Origin: Treponema sp.
GTDB taxonomy: Bacteria > Spirochaetota > Spirochaetia > Treponematales > Treponemataceae
Direction: 5' to 3'
Assembly: GCA_024402565.1 (NCBI GenBank)
Contig: JAKSTM010000016.1
Coordinates: 1-36,804, forward strand
DNA length: 36,804 nt
Part shown: piece after piece, positions 7,088 to 15,000 of the stretch
Numbering within the stretch: position 1 is the stretch's first letter
Layout of the letters: each line of letters begins with the position of its first letter
Program-made: the position numbers and the translations under genes
Notes under the pieces: model-generated
Told to the model about the DNA's origin: nothing
The model's database searches: none
The model's input: the letters and a program-made list of their open reading frames with translations, nothing else

Positions 7088-7222
7088 ACAAGAAGATGTC
7101 GTTTAAGAGTGGCAGAAGGTAGGGAGCGTTAAAAAAACAGTCCGGTGGACTGTTTTTAGCGAGTCTGGGGCAAAATCTATGATTTTGCCGTCGAACCCTC
7201 GTAGAGGGCTTGCTTCTGCCGC
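7088..7222. repeat. Hairpin-rich element resembling an interrupted tRNA-Gly copy
   Basis: No coding potential. An outer 10-bp stem (7109-7118 with 7213-7222, core GGCAGAAG/CTTCTGCC) encloses three tri-loop hairpins: 7133-7143 with 7147-7157 (AAAAACAGTCC), 7169-7177 with 7181-7189 (GGCAAAATC) and 7196-7200 with 7204-7208 (CCCTC). GTCGAACCCTCGT at 7190-7202 is identical to part of the T-arm of the nearby tRNA-Gly, and GGCAGAAGG matches its 3' end. The 13-mer ACAAGAAGATGTC occurs at 7088-7100 and again at 7273-7285 in the tRNA-Gly terminator. The simplest reading is a duplicated 3' part of tRNA-Gly with its flank, interrupted by about 70 bp of foreign hairpins. A structured small RNA or a dispersed repeat are alternatives. 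Confidence 0.6.
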
Positions 7223-7256
7223 AAATATTTCTCATACATTAAAATATCGTTAAAAC

Positions 7257-7292
7257 AAAAAAGACATCCTCTACAAGAAGATGTCTTTTTTT
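7257..7292 (-). terminator. Terminator of tRNA-Gly
   Basis: AAGACATC / GATGTCTT stem with flanking A/T runs (7257-7268 with 7280-7291) and an 11-nt loop, just past the tRNA 3' end on the minus strand and ending in a T run. Confidence 0.8.
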
Positions 7293-7294
7293 CG

Positions 7295-7367
7295 AGCGGC
7301 AGAAGGGAGTCGAACCCTCGTCTCCAGCTTGGAAGGCTGGGATAATGAGCCGTTATATGACTGCCGC
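7295..7367 (-). tRNA. tRNA-Gly (anticodon UCC)
   Basis: 73 nt. Acceptor GCGGCAG/CTGCCGC, anticodon loop CTTCCAA with TCC anticodon, T-arm GAGGG-TTCGACT-CCCTT and discriminator U, normal for glycine. CCA is not encoded. A 13-bp match links its terminator to the damaged copy at 7088-7222. Confidence 0.95.
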
Positions 7368-7399
7368 ATGTATCAGTTGCTTTCGCTCTTGATGGTTAT

Positions 7400-7428
7400 A
7401 ATATATATTTTTACAAAAATTTGGTCAA
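7400..7428 (-). promoter_or_regulatory. Promoter of tRNA-Gly
   Basis: Minus strand TTGACC (7428-7423), 17-bp spacer, TATATT (7405-7400), about 33 bp before the tRNA 5' end. Confidence 0.7.
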
Positions 7429-7445
7429 TAGTTTATGAAAAAAAA

Positions 7446-7474
7446 GTGAAAAAAAATTCAAAAAGTTTTATAAT
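7446..7474 (+). promoter_or_regulatory. Candidate promoter of the purine permease gene
   Basis: GTGAAA (7446-7451), 17-bp spacer, TATAAT (7469-7474), 38 bp before the ATG. The leader is too short for a purine riboswitch, and no such motif is seen. Confidence 0.45.
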
Positions 7475-7512
7475 ATTTGTTATATTTTCCAGATTAAAAA
7501 AGGAGAAGAAAA

Positions 7513-8823
7513 ATGGAAAAATTATTTAAATTACAGGAAAAGGGTACTACTGTAGGACGTGAAATCGTTGCAGGTATTACTACATTCCTGGCCATGGCTT
7601 ACATTCTGGCAGTAAACCCTGGAATGCTTGGTTCAATCGGAAACGGAATGACTTTCGGTTCTGTATTTACAGCAACAGCAATTGCTTCTGCAGTTGCAAC
7701 ACTGGTTATGGCTTTCTGGGCAAATCTTCCAGTTGCTCTTGCACCAGGTATGGGTCTTAACGCATTCTTCACATACACAGTATGTTTCGGAATGGGATGT
7801 TCATGGCAGTTGGCTCTGACAGCTGTTTTTGTTGAAGGTATTATCTTCATCGTACTGTCACTTTTCGGAATCCGTGAAAAAATCATCACAGCAATTCCTT
7901 CAGGAATGAAAAAAGCAGTTGCTGTCGGAATTGGTCTTTTCATTGCTCTTATCGGACTTGCAAACGCAGGTGTAGTTTCATCTGAAACAGGAACAATCAT
8001 CGGATTTGTAAACTTCAACATGTCTGCAAAACCTGCAGTCGTTGCAATGATCGGTCTGATTATTACTGTTGTTCTTTACCTTCTTAAAGTTCCAGGTGCA
8101 ATTCTTCTTGCTATTATTGCTACAACAATCATCGGTATTCCTTTCGGAGTTACAACAATTCCAGAAGGATGGAAACCATTCAGTCTTCCAGAAGCACCAC
8201 TTCTTTGTAAATTCGAATGGGCTGGTGTTCTTTCAGTAAAATTCTTTATCATCATGTTTACATTCCTTTTCACAGATCTTTTCGATACAATCGGAACTCT
8301 TATGGGTGTAACACAGCAGGCTGGCCTTGTTGATAAAGAAGGAAACATTCCAAACGCAAAAGCTGCTCTTATGTCAGACTCTATCGGTACAGTAGTAGGT
8401 GCATGTCTGGGAACATCAACAGTTACATCTTTTGTTGAATCAAGTTCTGGTGTTGCAGCAGGCGGACGTACAGGTCTCACATCAGTTACAACTGGTGTGC
8501 TTTTCCTTCTGGCTCTGTTCATGACACCACTTTTCGCTCTGATTCCAAGTGCTGCTACAGCTCCAGCTCTTATCTTTGTTGGATTCCTTATGATGCAGCA
8601 GGTTGTTGATATCGACTGGAAAGATCCTACAGAAGGTATTCCTGCATTCGTTACAATCATTGCTATGCCATTTGCATACTCAATTTCTAAAGGTATTTGT
8701 CTTGGTATGATTGCTTACGTAATTGCAAAATGTGCAGGAAAGAAAGTAAAGGATATTCCTGTTGCTACATGGATCCTTGCTGTAATCTTTGTTGCTGATA
8801 TTATTTTCGAAGCAGTAAAATAA
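7513..8823 (+). CDS. NCS2-family (AzgA/PbuG-type) adenine/guanine/hypoxanthine permease
   Basis: 436 residues, nearly all hydrophobic helices, the length and character of the AzgA-like branch of NCS2 purine permeases (14 membrane segments, proton-coupled). Family motifs seen are VAGITTFLAMAYILAVNP (residues ~19-36), ALAPGMGLNAFF (~76-87), the TDLFDTIGTLMG helix and GTSTVTSFVESSSGVAAGGR (~299-318), where substrate-binding acidic residues lie. It would import purine bases for salvage. AAGGAG precedes the ATG. The gene stands alone, with its own candidate promoter and a strong bidirectional terminator. Exact base preference cannot be read from sequence. Confidence 0.93.
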   Translation: MEKLFKLQEKGTTVGREIVAGITTFLAMAYILAVNPGMLGSIGNGMTFGSVFTATAIASAVATLVMAFWANLPVALAPGMGLNAFFTYTVCFGMGCSWQLALTAVFVEGIIFIVLSLFGIREKIITAIPSGMKKAVAVGIGLFIALIGLANAGVVSSETGTIIGFVNFNMSAKPAVVAMIGLIITVVLYLLKVPGAILLAIIATTIIGIPFGVTTIPEGWKPFSLPEAPLLCKFEWAGVLSVKFFIIMFTFLFTDLFDTIGTLMGVTQQAGLVDKEGNIPNAKAALMSDSIGTVVGACLGTSTVTSFVESSSGVAAGGRTGLTSVTTGVLFLLALFMTPLFALIPSAATAPALIFVGFLMMQQVVDIDWKDPTEGIPAFVTIIAMPFAYSISKGICLGMIAYVIAKCAGKKVKDIPVATWILAVIFVADIIFEAVK

Positions 8824-8842
8824 TTTAGTTAGTAAGTAAATT

Positions 8843-8882
8843 AAAAAAAGGTGGTTTAGAAAAAACTAAACCACCTTTTTTT
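8843..8882. terminator. Bidirectional terminator between permease and diguanylate cyclase genes
   Basis: AAAAAAAGGTGGTTTAG (8843-8859) pairs with CTAAACCACCTTTTTTT (8866-8882) around six A. T runs on both strands serve the two convergent genes; the last base overlaps the cyclase stop codon. Confidence 0.9.
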
Positions 8883-10261
8883 TACATCAAGTAATTGTTA
8901 CGGCCGTTTTCTTTTACCTGATAAAGTTTTTCGTCGGCCACTTTCAGCATGTTGCTGTATGATTTGTCTACTACATTTTCAGGAATTGCCACACCCATAC
9001 TTATAGTGAGTTTTAAATCAGGAATATCATCAAATCTGATTTGTTCTACGGCGGAAAGAATATCCTGGAATTTGATTCGTAAAGTTTTTCTTTCAATATT
9101 ACTGAAGAAAATAATAAATTCATCACCACCAAAACGAACAATTCTGTCTTTGGCTGGATTCGAAATACTCTTTTTTAAGATGTCGGCAATACAGGTTAGG
9201 GCACGGTCGCCAGTTGTATGTCCAAATGCATCATTAATATGTTTAAAATTATCTACATCAACAATAGCCACAGAATATTTATTTTCAGGATATCGCCAGT
9301 CACCGGTAACAGCATCCAGCATATTTGAATTCAAATAATAACGTGAATAGCAATTTGTAAGATTATCCTGTTCGGCAAGAACCTTCATTTTATTTCCATC
9401 ACGCCGGATACGGAAAACAAGAAGTATAAAACCTGAGAATAAAATAGAAATCAGAAAAATTACAATATGAGCAAGCTTATCGATATTTTCATTTTTCCAT
9501 CCTTTACTTGGAGCAACGTCCAGATACCAGAACAGATTATTAAATGTAACTTTCTCGGAAATAGCCCCTTGAATATCATTATTGTTAGAACTTAATATCA
9601 CTTTATTTCCATTTAGGTCGTAGTGCCATAAACAATAATCAATATGCATTTTTGTAAGGTTTTCAAATTCAAAGGCTTTAATCAGGTCATCAAAATCAAT
9701 TGTGACTGAAACGAGTCCCCAGTATTCGGACTGTTTTCCGTTTTGTATATAAACAGGTGTTCTGGCAGACATACCGATTCCACCCTGAACCAAAGAAAAT
9801 GGATTTGTTAAAATGGTACGGGCTCTGATATTTGCTTCAACGGCTTCTTTGTTCCCATCGTAGCTTTCATCAGACAAATCAAAACCGATTAATCCTTCAT
9901 TATTGATCAATGGTTCAACTTTAGAAACAATTCCTTGAGGTGCTAAAAGAAGATTTCTAACCTGTATTCCGGTATCTTCTTTAATTGAATCCATTATTTT
10001 AGGTGCCGCTTTTTCAAAGAAATCAGTATTTCCCTGATTTTCATACAGCATTTCCCGAAGAGTATAAGTCCGAACGACCACTTTATCGACACAGTTGGAA
10101 ATATAATTTGCTTCATTTATGGCTATGTATTTGTAACGGTTTTTATCTTCGTTGACAGTAAGATTTTGAACATATCCATAACATAGATTTAATATAACGA
10201 GATGAACTATAAAAGAAATAAAACCAAAAATAAAATCTCTAATTTTTTTCGACAATTTCAA
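8882..10261 (-). CDS. Membrane-bound diguanylate cyclase with CHASE-like sensor
   Basis: 459 residues: membrane helix at ~8-29, a periplasmic sensor of ~230 residues with CHASE-type wording (NLLLAPQGIVSKVEPL, NPFSLVQGGIGMSARTPVY, EYWGLVSVTIDFDDL), a second helix at ~263-285, and a C-terminal GGDEF domain. The active-site motif RFGGDEF (GGDEF at 378-382) is intact, as is the metal-binding Asp in VAIVDVDNFKHIND, so it should make c-di-GMP. The inhibitory RxxD site expected five residues before GGDEF reads PAKD, so product inhibition through the I-site is probably lost. The start codon is TTG. The first TTG (10261) has GGGG only one base away; the TTG two codons on (10255) has better spacing and may be the true start. 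Ligand unknown. Confidence 0.9.
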   Translation of the reverse strand: MKLSKKIRDFIFGFISFIVHLVILNLCYGYVQNLTVNEDKNRYKYIAINEANYISNCVDKVVVRTYTLREMLYENQGNTDFFEKAAPKIMDSIKEDTGIQVRNLLLAPQGIVSKVEPLINNEGLIGFDLSDESYDGNKEAVEANIRARTILTNPFSLVQGGIGMSARTPVYIQNGKQSEYWGLVSVTIDFDDLIKAFEFENLTKMHIDYCLWHYDLNGNKVILSSNNNDIQGAISEKVTFNNLFWYLDVAPSKGWKNENIDKLAHIVIFLISILFSGFILLVFRIRRDGNKMKVLAEQDNLTNCYSRYYLNSNMLDAVTGDWRYPENKYSVAIVDVDNFKHINDAFGHTTGDRALTCIADILKKSISNPAKDRIVRFGGDEFIIFFSNIERKTLRIKFQDILSAVEQIRFDDIPDLKLTISMGVAIPENVVDKSYSNMLKVADEKLYQVKENGRNNYLM

Positions 10262-10413
10262 TCCCCATTAAAGTAAAATTATAAATTCAAATTCTCCAAA
10301 TTAACATTTTTTTATTTTTAATTTCTATAGAAACTATAATAAACTATTATTGAGGTTACAATGGTATTTTTTCTTATCTTTTCAATTATCTTTTTTTGTA
10401 GTTCAGCAGGTTG

Positions 10414-10450
10414 AAAAAAAAAAGCTTCGCAATTGCGAAGCTTTTTTTTT
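10414..10450 (-). terminator. Terminator of thrC
   Basis: AAGCTTCGC/GCGAAGCTT stem with AATT loop, extended by A/T runs (10414-10430 with 10435-10450), 14 bp past the thrC stop. Confidence 0.9.
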
Positions 10451-10463
10451 CAATTATTTCAGA

Positions 10464-11861
10464 CTACAGATTAGCAAGGAGCCATGCCTTGAACTGTTCG
10501 TAATCATTTTCCATGGAAACTGCCTGATCAGGAAGATTCATGATGTCGATAAGGCGCTGTGGAACTGGTGGTTCACGACCGATTGCATCACAAACTACGT
10601 TTCCGAATTTTGCAGGGTTTGCAGTTTCAAGGATAACACCAACGGCAGTTTTGTTTTCAACTGAAGAAGCCCATGCAGGTTTGTTTGCTGTAACACCTGG
10701 TTTTTCATAATCAGCTGAAGCAGGGAATCCTTCGTTCTTGATTGCTTCCCAAGCCTGGTATCCGATAGCTCCGTGAGGATCGATGATGTATCCTGTTTTT
10801 TCGTTACATTTCTTGATACCGTCTTTGATACCTTCGTTATCTGTCCAGTAAGAACCGAACATTTCACGAACCTGATCCAGAGTATACATAGCTTTGATAC
10901 GTTCGTAGTTACTTGGAGCTCCTACGTCCATTGCGTTTGCGAATGTTTCTACAGAAGGGCGGGCATTGTAATCGCCTGTTGCGATCCAGTCTGGGATTGT
11001 ACGGTTAGAGTTTGTTGCTGCAACAAAACCAGCGATTGGAGCACCCATTTCTTTTGCGATAAGGCCTGAAGTAAGGTTTCCGAAGTTTCCAGAAGGAACA
11101 ACCATTACAACATCAGGATTTTCGATTTTTGTGTCCAGTGCTGAGCGGTTCTTTACTACAAGTGACGAATACATGTAGTAGAAAGCCTGTGGCAGAAGAC
11201 GTGAAATATTGATTGAGTTTGCTGATGAAAGACGGAGTTTTGCACGAAGTTCTTCATCTGTAAATGCTGTTTTTACAAGTTTCTGACAATCATCGAATGT
11301 ACCTTTTACTTTAAGGGCACGAACGTTCCCTGTGAATGTAGAAAGCTGTTTTTCCTGAATGTGGCTGATTTTTCCCTCAGGGTAGAGGATTGTAACATCA
11401 ATACCAGGAACATTGTGGAATGCAGAACCTACAGCCGACCCTGTGTCACCTGAAGTTGCAACCAGAATGTGAAGGTTCGAACCTTCATCTTTATTGAAAT
11501 ATGACATTACACGTGCCATGAAACGTGCACCAAAGTCTTTGAATGCACATGTTGGTCCGTGGAAAAGTTCAAGAACGTAAGAGTTTTTATCCAGTGGAAC
11601 AACTTTTGGGTTGAAGTTGTAAGCATCCTGAATGATAGCCATAAGATCTTCGTCTGGGATTTCGCCATCAACATAAGGCTTTGCCATCTGGAAAGCAACT
11701 TCGCGGAAAGAAGGTTCCGGATTTTTGTTCAGGAAATCCTGGTCAAGTTTTGGGAATGAAACAGGAATATAAAGACCGCCTGTTTCTTTGTTCATACCGC
11801 TTAAAACAGCATTTTTGAAAGTTGTTTTAACTGATGAATCACGTGTATCTGTATAAATCAT
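10464..11861 (-). CDS. thrC: Threonine synthase
   Basis: 465 residues from the preferred start. PLP-dependent conversion of O-phosphohomoserine to threonine. The PLP lysine lies in HGPTCAFKDFGARFM, the substrate loop is ATSGDTGSA and the cofactor phosphate loop is PSGNFGN; length and the N-terminal YTDTRD block fit the longer bacterial/yeast-type enzyme. A frame start exists at 11873, but GGAG overlaps that ATG and is well spaced for the ATG at 11861, so 11861 is preferred. Single gene with its own promoter (11910-11938) and terminator. No T-box or attenuator-like leader is seen. Confidence 0.95.
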   Translation of the reverse strand: MIYTDTRDSSVKTTFKNAVLSGMNKETGGLYIPVSFPKLDQDFLNKNPEPSFREVAFQMAKPYVDGEIPDEDLMAIIQDAYNFNPKVVPLDKNSYVLELFHGPTCAFKDFGARFMARVMSYFNKDEGSNLHILVATSGDTGSAVGSAFHNVPGIDVTILYPEGKISHIQEKQLSTFTGNVRALKVKGTFDDCQKLVKTAFTDEELRAKLRLSSANSINISRLLPQAFYYMYSSLVVKNRSALDTKIENPDVVMVVPSGNFGNLTSGLIAKEMGAPIAGFVAATNSNRTIPDWIATGDYNARPSVETFANAMDVGAPSNYERIKAMYTLDQVREMFGSYWTDNEGIKDGIKKCNEKTGYIIDPHGAIGYQAWEAIKNEGFPASADYEKPGVTANKPAWASSVENKTAVGVILETANPAKFGNVVCDAIGREPPVPQRLIDIMNLPDQAVSMENDYEQFKAWLLANL

Positions 11862-11909
11862 TTTTAACTCCATAAAAGCCTAAAAAAGGCAGAATTAAAG
11901 GGATATTTA

Positions 11910-11938
11910 ATTATATTGAAAAAAAAGAGTATTTACAA
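11910..11938 (-). promoter_or_regulatory. Promoter of thrC
   Basis: Minus strand TTGTAA (11938-11933), 17-bp spacer, TATAAT (11915-11910), about 50 bp upstream of the start. Confidence 0.7.
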
Positions 11939-11964
11939 TGTATATACAGAAGTTTAGTAGGACT

Positions 11965-11993
11965 AAAGAAAGCCCCGCCTTGATGGGCGGGGC
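11965..11993 (-). terminator. GC-rich terminator closing the surface-protein operon
   Basis: GCCCCGCC (11972-11979) and GGCGGGGC (11986-11993), 6-nt loop, followed on the minus strand by TTTCTTT. The stem is conspicuously GC-rich in AT-rich surroundings. Confidence 0.75.
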
Positions 11994-12002
11994 GGGGGGA
12001 AA

Positions 12003-15000
12003 TTATTCAAAAATAATATTATCTATAAGACATTTTTCATTATCAGCAGTAGTACTTCCATCTTTACTAAATTTCCACGTAAATGTATGAATTCCGTTAG
12101 AAAGGCCGGTTACTTTTCTTGTAGTCCATCCTGAAGTATTACCACTAATTGTCGTTTTTGCTAAACCATCTACAATCAATTCTAATTTATCATAATTAGA
12201 TTCAGATATAACATTACAATCAAAAGAAATCGATGTTGCCGTAGTTTTATAAGTAATTGAACTTGATGAAGTATGAATACCTAAATTGCCGGCTGAAAGA
12301 GAATAGTTACCTTTATTTCTTTCAGTAGAATAATTTACCCATGGGTAAGTTGTATCATTTGTAACTTCAACTTTATAACTTTTTATTGAAACTTGATTTG
12401 ATTCAATATTATAACAATCCCGTAATTTGAAAAAATAAGACTCCCCACCAGTTTTAGTGGTGCTAACTGATTTTGTCATTATAGTATTTGCAGAAAGGTT
12501 ATAAGTCCCATCATTAGTAATAACAAATTTAAAACTATTATTAGGATTATCGAATAAATCAGTTAAAGAACTATAACTCTGATCAGTAGCCTTCATTCTT
12601 AAATTGACAGATGTAGTAGAAGGAGCTCCATAAACGTAAATAATTCCATTCTTAGAATAGACCATAGTTGATTCAGGGAATTCACCAACTCTTTGTATAT
12701 TTTGATCGGTCAAATTATAATTGACGAAAGAGCCATTATTATTACTGATACTTACTAATTTTGGAGCATTTTTATCCTCTACATAGAAAACACTTGTATT
12801 TCCAATAGCATCATCAATAGATATATGAAATTCTGGGAATTTACCGGAAGTTATAACTTTTAACCAAACAGATTTTGTTTTAGGAAATTTTAAATATCCT
12901 TCATCAAAAGAGATTTTATATATTCCTTCAGAATAATCATAATCAATATCTTCGTATGAACTTCCTGAGTTCAATGAATATTTTACTGATTTATGTCTTG
13001 ATAACAAATTTAAATGATTTAAGCCAGAAATAGAATCTTTAAGATCAAGTTTTAATAAAAACTCATTTTGAGTGGTTGAAGAACTTTGAGTTCCCTCGAA
13101 ACTTTTTAATGTAATTTCAGGAGGAATATTATCAAGCACAACTGTAATCTTATCAGAATATGAGTTTCCAACTTTATCTAAAGCTACATAATGCCAGACT
13201 GTTCCAGTCGAATCAATACTGTAATCTTTTAAGAAAGCATTCTCGAGATCTTCTGTATAAAACGAATGTTTTCCATCTTCTGTATAAAAGGATACAGACT
13301 TAAAAATATTTTCTGGATGATAGCGCTCTAATTCAACAGCTACACCATCATCATTTCTATAATGTTTTATAAGACCTGTATGTTTTTCAGAGACAAATGA
13401 TAAGTGAGGGCCTTCACTATCATCATAAAAATTAAGGTAATAATTTCTTGAATTTCCAAAAATATCACTTACTTTTACAATAAACGAATTACTTTTTTCG
13501 GAAGAAAATGAAGGTAAATAAACTGAGTGAGAGGTCCAGTTATCAGAAATAATATTATCTGGGAATATATTGTTTATTGATGTATAAGTAGAGTCATTTT
13601 TAGGATCGAAGTACATATATCTATTATTCTTTTTATAATAAATATAATTATTACTATCATAACGATACTCAGAATCAACATAAATTTCGATAAAAGCCTT
13701 TCTAACTCCATTATCTTCTGCTTTGTAAGTAGAAGATAAATCATTTTTATTTGATACTGCATTAGGGAAAGCAATTAAACTTTGAATTTCATTATAAATT
13801 GCCTCGCCATTATTTTGTTTGAAATAAAGTATTTTTGATACATCAGTAGAAGAATACCAGCTTTGAGTATCATTTGAATTGCCAAGACATAATTCAGGAG
13901 GTGTAGTATCAAGAATAATGGAATCAATATCGGAACTTTCATCATTTAATCCATCTGAAACATATACTTCAACAAAATAATCTCCATCAGCAATATTATC
14001 AGAGTCATCCTTTCTTGGAATTAATTCTCCTTTAACCCGATATTTTGTATTATTATTAATTGTTCCATCTGTAACTGGAATACAAGTATAAGGACCGTAA
14101 TATCGGTCTATTTCATTATCAAAGATCTTTAAGTTATCATATGGAATTTCAGGACCATCATCAATTTGTATAGAAGAAATTTTTATATTAGTTATTTTAA
14201 TTCCATTTTCAACAATTCCATGTCCAGTTTCAGTTACGGTAAAATCAAGAACAACTTTTCCATTAGTATAAGTTGTAGTTCTGCCATTTGAAGAAGATCC
14301 AGAACTTTGTTGTTTCAAATCATAATCAAAACCATCACCAACACCTACGGTAAATGAAAAATCTTCATAGGTAATATCCTGATTAAAAGGATCTCCCGTA
14401 TATAATAATCCGCTAAAGGAATTATTATATTCAGGGTTTAATCCTGTAATTTCGACATGAGGAGGAGTTGTATCAAATAATGCATTAAATACTATTTTTT
14501 CAGAAATATTTCCAAGTAAATCTTCAGCATAAATTTCATAACTTTTTCCAGTATTTACTGTTAAAGAATAACCTGCCGGTTCGATTATTTGGCTATTTTC
14601 CTTAACTACAAGTTTTGGATAAGTTTCAATTCCTATAGAGGATTGGTCTTCGAGTCTCCAATTAGTAGTAACGGAAGTTTTATTTAATGTTAAAATATCT
14701 TTATTTAAATTCATGAAATATTCATCTGAATTATCAATTAAGACAGGAACTTTTGGGGAAGTAACATCTATATACAAAAGCTGACCATTATCACAAAAAC
14801 CAGTTCTAATTAAACCGTTTTCATCCTTTAAAGAAATCCAAGGATAAATAATACAATCTTCGGGATGTGAAGCAAAATATGAATCAGGAATTAGAGTTTT
14901 CTGAATAGAAGATGCTTCTTTCCATGAGGTCCAGCTAGATACCATAGTAGTTGAATCAAACACTGTTTTCGAAGTAGCTAAAGCTACTCGCCAGAATACT

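Noticed and set aside
7368..7512. Purine riboswitch before the permease gene
   Set aside because: The leader after the candidate -10 is only about 30 nt and lacks the conserved purine-aptamer blocks.
7281..7529. 82-codon plus-strand frame upstream of the permease
   Set aside because: It runs across the tRNA-Gly gene and its terminator on the opposite strand and overlaps the permease start; not a gene.
8076..8660. 194-codon open frame antisense to the purine permease gene
   Set aside because: It lies wholly opposite a well-supported membrane transporter gene. Its Arg/Pro/Thr-rich product has no recognisable motif and no ribosome site; it is a codon-bias shadow.
11862..11960. T-box or threonine attenuator ahead of thrC
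   Set aside because: No T-box motif, no leader peptide with Thr codons and no terminator/antiterminator pair; only a short GCCT/AGGC hairpin.
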